Below, one piece after another: positions 57,230-64,000 of a stretch of 64,000 nt of DNA. The stretch comes from Acanthosoma haemorrhoidale (lineage: Eukaryota; Arthropoda; Insecta; Hemiptera; Acanthosomatidae). Each line of letters opens with the position of its first letter. The first letter of the stretch is position 1. The stretch covers positions 76,549,104 through 76,613,103 of the forward strand of contig OV884014.1 in assembly GCA_930367205.1 (NCBI GenBank), written 5' to 3'. A model generated the notes under the pieces. The model had not been told where the DNA came from. It searched no databases and saw only the letters and a program-made list of their open reading frames with translations. The position numbers and the translations under genes are program-made.

Positions 57230-57422
57230 TCAGGAAGACTGATAAATGCTGATGAGGGAAGAGGCGACTCCCAGGAGGCCGATGTGCCATTGTCGAAGCT
57301 TCCCTGCCCAGAGGAATCCCATGGGCAGCCAATGTACCGCATGGACGAGATCTAACGAGCACCTGGCAGCGGTGAGCAGTTCACATGTTTGCGCCTCTCT
57401 CAGCCTACGCAGCACAGTCTCT
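57230..57422 (-). CDS. Pex11c: Pex11c exon 3
   Basis: The acceptor GTGCTTTGCAG precedes 57422. It completes a lysine codon split after exon 2 and ends with TGA at 57232-57230. Confidence 0.93.
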
Positions 57423-60278
57423 CTGCAAAGCACAACACATGTTAGGTTTTACGGTGGTTTATAATACAGATGGGTTCTCAAAATAAAGTTTCGTGCTTGA
57501 AATATTTTGAATGGGAAAATTATATATATATATATTGTAATATGTATTTAATAACACAAGCACTTTAACTTTACTCTGTTGTAATAAATTTTTGCATTAA
57601 GATTTACTTTAATTTTTACTTACCTAAACCAATCATCAAATAACATAAGTTTGATTACGTAAAATAATTTTATACATTAAGCTGCTAATTTTGGGTTTGT
57701 TCTTTATTAATGAATAAGAAAAGATATGATGTTTTGCGACACGAACATTTTAGTGATTCAAAAGCCTTTGAACAGTCTTGGCTATCATTTTCAATGGTTA
57801 AATATAGAATACATATATTGAAGCTTGCAGGGTTCAACTTCTTTAATACCTAATGATGTAAGTCCCTGTTTAGGCACCAAAATGGAACGTTGTGTGGGTT
57901 GTAATCAATTTTGGCATTAAGATTTATTTTAATTTCTATTTACTTAAACCCAGCATCAAATAACATTAGTTTGATTACTTTAAAGATTTTTTTTACATTC
58001 AGCTTTGGTTATTATTAAATATAGAATATATTGAAACATGTATGGTTCAATTTCTTAAATACCCTGTAGGTATTTAATGTAGGTATTAATGTAGGGATGA
58101 TGTAGGTCCCTGTTTAGGTGCCAAAATGAAACGTGACAATTCTTACTTTAATGTGATGAAAAAAATAAATCATTTCTTTTAATTACCTCGACAGTTAAAA
58201 GGAATACAGAAAAGAAAATACTCAAATAAATCTCTTATACACTAAATATCTTCTTGCACGAAGGGAGAGGCTGAAAAAATTCCCCACCAGTGGTTTCTGT
58301 TGAGGATGTCGAGAATGTTTTTTAAATAAATTGAATGGTTCTAATAACAAAACTAGGATTATGATTTAGTTAATTAAATACACATTGTATGCAGATAAAA
58401 CTCTTAGATTAATAGTATCAAAGATCAGCTTTAGTATATTTTTATCAAAATGACAATAGCTTACCCTGTATTAATGTAGTCTGGTTTCACTAAGTTTTTA
58501 AGATTCCTCAAAAGCACAAAATACCTGAGAGACCTAAAAGTTATAATTATATTAGTGAAGAATTCATTAATACAAGTGAATTCCCTAATCCAGCCAGTTT
58601 CTGTCTGGTTTTTTTTTTTTTTTTTCAATCCAGTACTAATAAAGCTTACTTTACTTTTGAGTGGATGTATTTGTAAGGATATCCGGCTTTGGTTAGATTT
58701 TCATCAACTAAACCTGATATCCAAAAAATCATTCACTCATCTTTAAATTCATAACTAACTAGACTTTTGATTTGCTAGATAATTTATGATATTCGTTTTG
58801 AGTCTTCCATGTCAAATCAACCAAAGGTCTGGAATTTGAACTCTCAGAAATCTATGACTTTTTATACACATGTATTACTACCAGTTTCAAAATTTCCCTG
58901 TTTTCAGTATTTGTATTATGAATTAAAAAAAAAAATCTACTGTTTTTTTTATAAACTTTGAGAAACATTGGAAAATTGCTCCCAAACTAATAGCCCTAGA
59001 AAGGTGAAAATAGTGCTATTCTTTCCAGAATTTTAAGGGCTATAATTTGATGTTACTTGACTTTACCAACCAATCTTTAAATTGAAGGGTTTGCTGCAAA
59101 AAGGAGGTAGCTCCATCCCATAGCTGTTGGGAGTTAGAAACACTTTCTTGTGTCAAAAAAAAACCTATTTTATTTGGCACAAAAAGGATGCAGCTCCAAT
59201 CGTAATATGTAAACACCATAATTGAAAGTAAGCAACAACAATATTTTTACATAACTTAAAATTTGAATTTTTTAAACGTTTTGTTTGGTTTCCCAACAAA
59301 TGGAAAAATTGGAGCTACCTCCTTTTTGCAGCAAACCCTTCAATTACAAAGTTACTTTTTTAAAAACACTAACACGTAATTTATAATATTTGTTATGTAT
59401 AAATGTAATTAGAATGTATGGGCCTAATTTAATGATGGTATTTTATTATTAGTTAATTAGGTGTGGAATGTCCCTTTAACCCAGATGTCATATGAAGAAT
59501 CAGGAAGAAAGATAAAGCTCATAACTTATTTGGAAAATAATTAGTAATTATTAGTTGTGGTTTATAATCTCCCTATTTTTTTTTAAAGAGGACTCTTTGT
59601 AAGTTTAAGCTCTCAATTCTAAAATAATCTATACTGGATAACACCAATATGAAATCTATCAAATCTTAGATTGACAAGATAGTTTATGTAGTCTGTTGAT
59701 AAACATACTTAAAAATCATGAAGTACATCGATAAAGCCCAACATATACTGCTAGCAGTCCACCATCGTTCACTCTCAATTTGTAAAAATTTACAATCAGC
59801 GGCCCATGCTATATGCTCTAAAGGATAGTACACCTGGTCAAGTAAATTTACAGCCAAGCCACAAAACCTCATTAGCCGATCGGGATCCTATAACACCGAG
59901 TAAAACAATCAACTGTTAATTGGTCCATTTGGAAATATATAAAAGTAATACATTAAGACTGGATGTTTCTATTTATGTATTTAACTAACTTGATATTAAT
60001 CCCATGGGAGGGGAATGGTCTCCATGATTAAAACAATGAAACTCTACCTCTTTTCCAAGCCCATAAGACAATGTGTAGCAAAGCATTGGAACATCATCAA
60101 AAAGTCTCAATACAGTTCTACAAGAATTTATCTGGTCACTTAGTATATCTAATTTCTGGGCCAATGGTTTCGATGAAGTCAAACCTCCGACTAATTGAGA
60201 AGAGTAGTATAAAATCCTCATGATTCTATCTCGCCCACTGTAAGTGTCTATGTAATCAGAGAACTTCTGAAGTTTCAT
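57230..60278 (-). CDS. Pex11c: Peroxisomal membrane protein PEX11, gamma type; complete three-exon gene
   Basis: PEX11 proteins act in peroxisome division and membrane elongation. Exons on the - strand are 60278-60048 (231 nt), 59887-59709 (179 nt) and 57422-57230 (193 nt), with GT-AG introns of 160 and 2286 bp. They total 603 nt (200 aa plus stop), slightly shorter than vertebrate PEX11G. Family features are SGRDRIMRILYYSSQL near residue 14, SCRTVLRLFDDVPML near 52, YYPLEHIAWAAD and SERWWT in exon 2, and the gamma-type C-terminus DLVHAVHWLPMGFLWAGKL then HIGLLGVASSLISIYQ, the last membrane segment. It is convergent with orb and divergent from the FASTKD gene. Confidence 0.93.
57585..58135. 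repeat. Tandem duplication in Pex11c intron 2
   Basis: The block 57585-57895 recurs, more diverged, at about 57903-58135. Shared phrases are GCATTAAGATTTA, ATCAAATAACAT, TAAATATAGAATA, and GTCCCTGTTTAGG followed by CCAAAATG. Confidence 0.75.
58136..59079. other. Pex11c intron 2, middle
   Basis: AT-rich with no recognisable feature. Confidence 0.45.
59080..59345. mobile_element. MITE with 36-bp perfect terminal inverted repeats
   Basis: 59080-59115 (AATTGAAGGGTTTGCTGC...) is the exact reverse complement of 59310-59345. The 266-bp unit has no coding capacity. An inner piece (CAAAAAGGATGCAGCTCCA near 59179) partly repeats the left arm. No convincing target duplication; superfamily not assigned. 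Confidence 0.8.
59709..59887 (-). CDS. Pex11c: Pex11c exon 2
   Basis: The acceptor GTTATAG precedes 59887 and the donor GTATGT follows 59709. It encodes DPDRLMRFCGLAVNLLDQVY and the EHIAWAAD and SERWWT blocks, ending in phase 2. Confidence 0.93.
60048..60278 (-). CDS. Pex11c: Pex11c exon 1
   Basis: Starts at the ATG at 60278 (MKLQKFSDYIDTYSGRD) and ends GLGKE before the donor GTAGAG, phase 0, 77 codons. The start fits the family N-terminus. Confidence 0.93.
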
Positions 60279-60911
60279 TATGCCTAGAATACGAGAAGCT
60301 GGTATACACTTCTTCAGAACGGATTATATTGTGTCGTCATAGATAAGAAATTTAATAAACTTATAACCACTGAGAAAGGCTCATTGCTTTAAAATGAATT
60401 GCGCTTTAAGAATCAAGAAATTTTTTTTTTGCCAACTCAAAGCAAGCTGGTAGGTTTTGAAAGGCTATAGGCCAGAAGACATCGTTCATTTCAGTATACG
60501 TTCGCTCACTCCAGTGATCCGCTCATTTCTTCCACCAAGGAATAGATTGTACAAACAGACAGGAGTTGAGTTTTAAAATAAATTGAGGTACCTCCCTAAA
60601 TCAATATTGCAGAGCACGAACAATCAAGAGTAATTTACAGTTCATTATTAATGACTTCTTCACTAGCACAGGTGAATACGAGACCTTCCCAGGGGGTACA
60701 TAGAATTAGATCAGATTACAACCAATTTTAAATCTTCAAGTATCTTGCTAATAGATTGTAAGTAGGATTTAATTTTCTAGTCAAACGGGGGACTTCAAGA
60801 AAAAATTGGAGCTTTTTAAATTACTAGAAATGTTTTCCTATTAAAAAAAAACTAATGCCAGGGAAGATATTGATGATAATTTGTTTTGAATAAGTGTAAC
60901 ATAAAAAAAAT
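60279..60911. other. Pex11c upstream region
   Basis: Presumed promoter side of Pex11c. No specific motif can be supported. Confidence 0.4.
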
Positions 60912-60916
60912 ATGCA

Positions 60917-61764
60917 TGTCGGAAAAGGTCAACAATTGTCGGGGGGCGTCACTAGGGGAGTGCCTGATCACTCTAGCCCTGGTGACAAGTGCGGATTGAT
61001 GTAGTTATTAACATGGACCATGTTCCATGTAGGCGTTAATATCTGACTCCATTTATTGATAGGGATGTGTCCCGACAATACACTGTGTTCAGGATGAGGT
61101 TCAGAGGTTCATAAAGAATAAGACCAGTTTTCAGAGTTCGGGCGAGAGATCGGCAGCGTAATAGGTACAAGTCGTCAGAGGTCTGCTAGAGGCTGTGAGG
61201 TGACTGCCCAGAGGTGTGGCAGAGAGAGAGAGTAGACTGGTAGAAGATTCCAGGGCCCCGGGGCCCTGGAGTATCGCGACTTTCGAGATGCAAAGACTGG
61301 AAAAGAGTGAAGAGTGAGCCTACCAGGGCCAAGCGGCCCTGGCGTAAAGTGACAAGTAGTGTGGCTGTGGAGACTAAGAAACAGAGTGTTTTATTCAGGG
61401 CGAAAACCCTTGATTTAAATATCCGTCACCCCTCCCTACCGGGAGGCGGAGCCTTAAGTTTTATGACTGTTGGCCTAAAAAGGGTGTGGTTTATGATGTC
61501 ACACCTCCCGAGCTACGTGACCTAAACTGTTTCTGGCATGATTTTATGACCGCCGGAACGTGACTGAAGGTCTATTTTATTAGGGGCAGTGGCTTATCCT
61601 CTAGGGTTTTATTGCAGGACCTTCGTCCCTCTGTTACCTGTTTCACGACTACCAACCTCTCTATGATTTATTACAAGAAGTTTACACAGATTTGCATTTC
61701 TATTATAATACATTATGAACCAGAGTGTAGGGTAATTTACATATATAGTTAGCGCTTCGCTACA
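60917..61764 (-). mobile_element. Solo LTR of the CsRN1-like family
   Basis: Read on the - strand it starts TGTAGCG like the LTR at 9167. It shares long blocks with its 3' half (TTATTCTTTATGAA, ATGGAGTCAGATA, CTACATCAA-CCGCACTTGTCACCAGGGCTAG). It is flanked by ATGCA at 60912-60916 and 61765-61769. The last 25 or so bases of this unit (60917-60943) align with the region after the LTR end of the other copy, including a degraded primer-site-like string, so the true LTR end could be near 60938. It includes a 20-bp perfect palindrome at 61250-61269. The 72-codon frame at 61307 lies inside it and is not a gene. Confidence 0.75.
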
Positions 61765-61769
61765 ATGCA

Positions 61770-63126
61770 TTTAACAAAATTGATAAATATTTTAATTTGG
61801 GTCAGAAAGGGGTTAATTTGTCAAAACTTATTAGCCTTGAAATTCATTATTTGACTGAAAATAAATTTAACTTGAGGCTCATATTGACTTAAAAATGGTT
61901 GAAAACTTGAAGTTTTTTAGTGAAATATTTCATTGGCCTAGAAAAACGGATTAGACAGTTAAATCATTACGATAAAAAAAAAAAAACCAGATTCTTAATT
62001 CTTCTCGAATGCTGGTGGAGAATTGACACGACGATGAACCCGAATATTAGACACGTTCCTAAGCGAACAACGGACCTTCCGCTGAAAAATCCTAATATAT
62101 TAACAATTATTGATGTGTTTCGCAATCCCACAATTTCCTTTGGAATTTAAATCTAAGCCATGGAAGATGACATGAGAAGACTTTTTATCAATAATTAAAT
62201 CTCCAATTGGGGAGCCAAGGTTCCTGAAGGTCAAAGTGTTCCTGCAGTGCATTGGATGCAAGGATACTTTCATAATTAAAAGAGAGGATGTGTTGTTAGC
62301 GAATTGAAGGTGAGTAGGCATGCCAGCTGTGTACAGGAGGGAGGAACAAGTTGGAGATGAGGATACCACCCTTTGAAGCGCTACCAAGCCGTGGTAGAGG
62401 TGTAAGTTACGTTGCTTTTTATCTTCCATGCAAGAATCATAAGACATTTAGGTAATAAGACTAATCAAACCTTCTGAATTATTTCTATCCCACACTATTT
62501 ATCTTCACTGTTACCATTTCTTCGTATGTATATATACAGCCGTCCAAGGGGTTTTGTCATTCCCTTCAGGCATTCACTTTGCTAGTAAGCAAGCACTTAC
62601 TTTACAACCATATATAATTGTACATTTGTGATTTATACCAAATATAGTTTTTTTTTTAAGAAGTCTTAAGTATCAGAATTATAATTGACGATGAGGAAAT
62701 TTATGAAAGGGAGGAAGTTTTAGAGTTTAAAAAACAAACTTGGGTCGAGTGTGTAAGGTTCGTCGATCTAAGACTGATTTATTTCGTTTGACGTGATGAA
62801 TCTTTAAGTTCCAGTCGTTCATGAAACATCTATAGAATATACTTGGAAAGGACAAAGAACATAATGATCTTTCTATTTCAAAGGATATTTTCAAGTTTAA
62901 GTGATTAAGCTTGAGTTTTATCTTCACAAAAAATTTTTTTTGTTATGGAATAGACGAAATCTCTCGACAATAATATTTGTCTTAGGTATTACATTTTTAG
63001 TTGTGGCACTCCTCCAAAAGTACCACTCTCTCAGTAACCTTACTTTTATGTAGCAAACTGTCGCTGAAATTCGTATTCTTATGACCTGTTAAAGATTTAC
63101 TGCCCATGTAATTTTTTTCTTTTAAG
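61770..63126. other. Intergenic region upstream of the FASTKD gene
   Basis: Holds a 115-codon - strand frame (62447-62100) without any domain I recognise; it may be a decayed repeat. The run TTTTTTTCTTTTAAGCAG ending at 63128 looks like a splice acceptor, implying an untranslated first exon of the next gene further upstream. Confidence 0.4.
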
Positions 63127-63141
63127 CAGTATTACCGTAAT

Positions 63142-63492
63142 ATGCTTCGCTCCACTTGTCTTCGGCATGCTTTGGGTATTCTTAAGCAGCATCAAAGATG
63201 CACCTCGTCCATTCCAAATCCAGTGTTAAACTCAGATAAGGTACAAGATGAAGTTCATGCTGACATCCAGAATAAGGTGAAAGATGATGATATTAAAGAA
63301 AATGTAGTCAAAAAAGAAGTTTCATCAGTCAGGTCAAATCTGGTTAAGGTTGCTTTTTCTAATTTAAAGCACAATCACTCACATCTAATGACAGCTAATA
63401 ATGTGGATGAAAAAATCAAAGAAGCTAAAACACCTGAAGAATTGCTTCAACTCTCAGAAAAGTCGTATATTTCAAGAAAACAAGCATTAAAG
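63142..63492 (+). CDS. FASTKD4/TBRG4-like mitochondrial protein, first coding exon (partial gene)
   Basis: 117 codons from MLRSTCLRHALGILKQHQRC to SRKQALK, then GTCATT as a weak donor. The start is basic with few acidic residues, as in mitochondrial targeting peptides. The end, VDEKIKEAKTPEELLQLSEK then SYISRKQALK, matches the helical N-terminal region of FASTKD4 (TBRG4), where PEELL and a following N/K-Q-A helix are seen. FASTKD proteins regulate mitochondrial RNA stability. The kinase-like and RAP domains would lie beyond the window. Another FASTKD member is possible. Confidence 0.65.
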
Positions 63493-64000
63493 GTCATTAG
63501 ATCATATAACTATTCATATATTTATGACTAAATCCAAACAGACCATTTGCTTTAATTTCATTAGTTGTATTCCTTTGGAATGTTATCATTGAATTTGAAG
63601 ATATTTGTCTTATGTTTTGTATAGGATATCAATTGAATATACCTAGTTAGCTTCACTTAAATAGACAAGGTGACCACTTAAATGGCATCAGCATACCCTG
63701 AGAATTGTTATTTTAATTTCTTTAAGCAGACACTTCTGATTTAAACATATATTTACCTGTAAATACTAAAAACTTTAAAGTTTGTTGCAATAATTATATT
63801 TACTATTAATTTAGTGGTCTTAACTTATTAATTTAGTTGTCTTAAAAGTAATTAAGCAACATAGTATTACTTTAGAAGTTATGTGATAGTTTTGAACATA
63901 AGCCAACTCTTAATCAGATTCTATTTCAAAGTAACAAGTATTTAGTGATTATTCAATTAGTGCCAGACCCAGGTATTAGATTGATTTAAACTACTTTATT
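63493..64000. other. First intron of the FASTKD-like gene
   Basis: AT-rich intronic sequence to the window end; no further exon seen. Confidence 0.5.

Noticed and set aside
61307..61525. 72-codon + strand frame
   Set aside because: Lies wholly inside the solo LTR and has no recognisable domain; its composition follows the LTR.
62100..62447. 115-codon - strand frame upstream of the FASTKD gene
   Set aside because: No domain, no splice context and no signal of a start; kept only as an unexplained frame.

Overview
The window is insect-like nuclear DNA: strongly AT-rich, with spliceosomal introns, three host genes and a dense, layered load of transposable elements. The species cannot be named from the sequence. 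The mix of an env-bearing errantivirus-like Ty3 element, a tRNA-Trp-primed CsRN1-like Ty3 element, Transib, mariner, pogo, hAT and Jockey-like LINE copies fits an arthropod.

Host genes. (1) A complete CPEB1/orb gene on the + strand runs from 18690 to 51796. Its 15 coding exons were assembled by hand from splice sites and phase, and they sum to 1722 nt (573 aa plus stop). It encodes a low-complexity N-terminus, two RRMs and a ZZ-type zinc-binding end. (2) A complete three-exon Pex11 gamma-type gene (Pex11c) on the - strand lies at 60278-57230 (200 aa), convergent with orb. (3) The first coding exon of a FASTKD4/TBRG4-like mitochondrial RNA-binding protein lies on the + strand at 63142-63492 and runs off the window. 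Pex11c and the FASTKD gene are divergent; a solo LTR sits between them.

Layout. 1-4.85 kb: gene-free, with a LINE 3' fragment and an LTR-like scrap. 4.86-13.87 kb: a defective errantivirus-like element (GAAT target duplication). Its 5' LTR was hit by a 544-bp TG...CA element (CTAT duplication), and its pol was hit by a CsRN1-like element. A later deletion fused the second element's RNase H region to the first element's env. 13.9-17.5 kb: a GC-rich antisense ORF, a pogo relic and a hAT relic. 18.7-51.8 kb: orb. Its introns hold a foldback element, a Transib element nested in a LINE, repeat-derived pseudogenes, a tRNA-like SINE, a 128-bp tandem array, a solo LTR and a mariner relic. 51.8-57.2 kb: orb 3' region and a nested pair of LTRs. 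57.2-64 kb: Pex11c (its large intron carries a tandem duplication and a MITE), a solo LTR and the FASTKD exon.

The most notable points are four. The Transib copy has RAG-signal-like ends, an exact CGACG duplication and a paralogous empty site at 1621-1625. The orb N-terminus contains a duplicated exon pair. A 128-bp array lies in the intron that splits RRM1. The 4.9-13.9 kb block preserves an ordered history of nested insertions.
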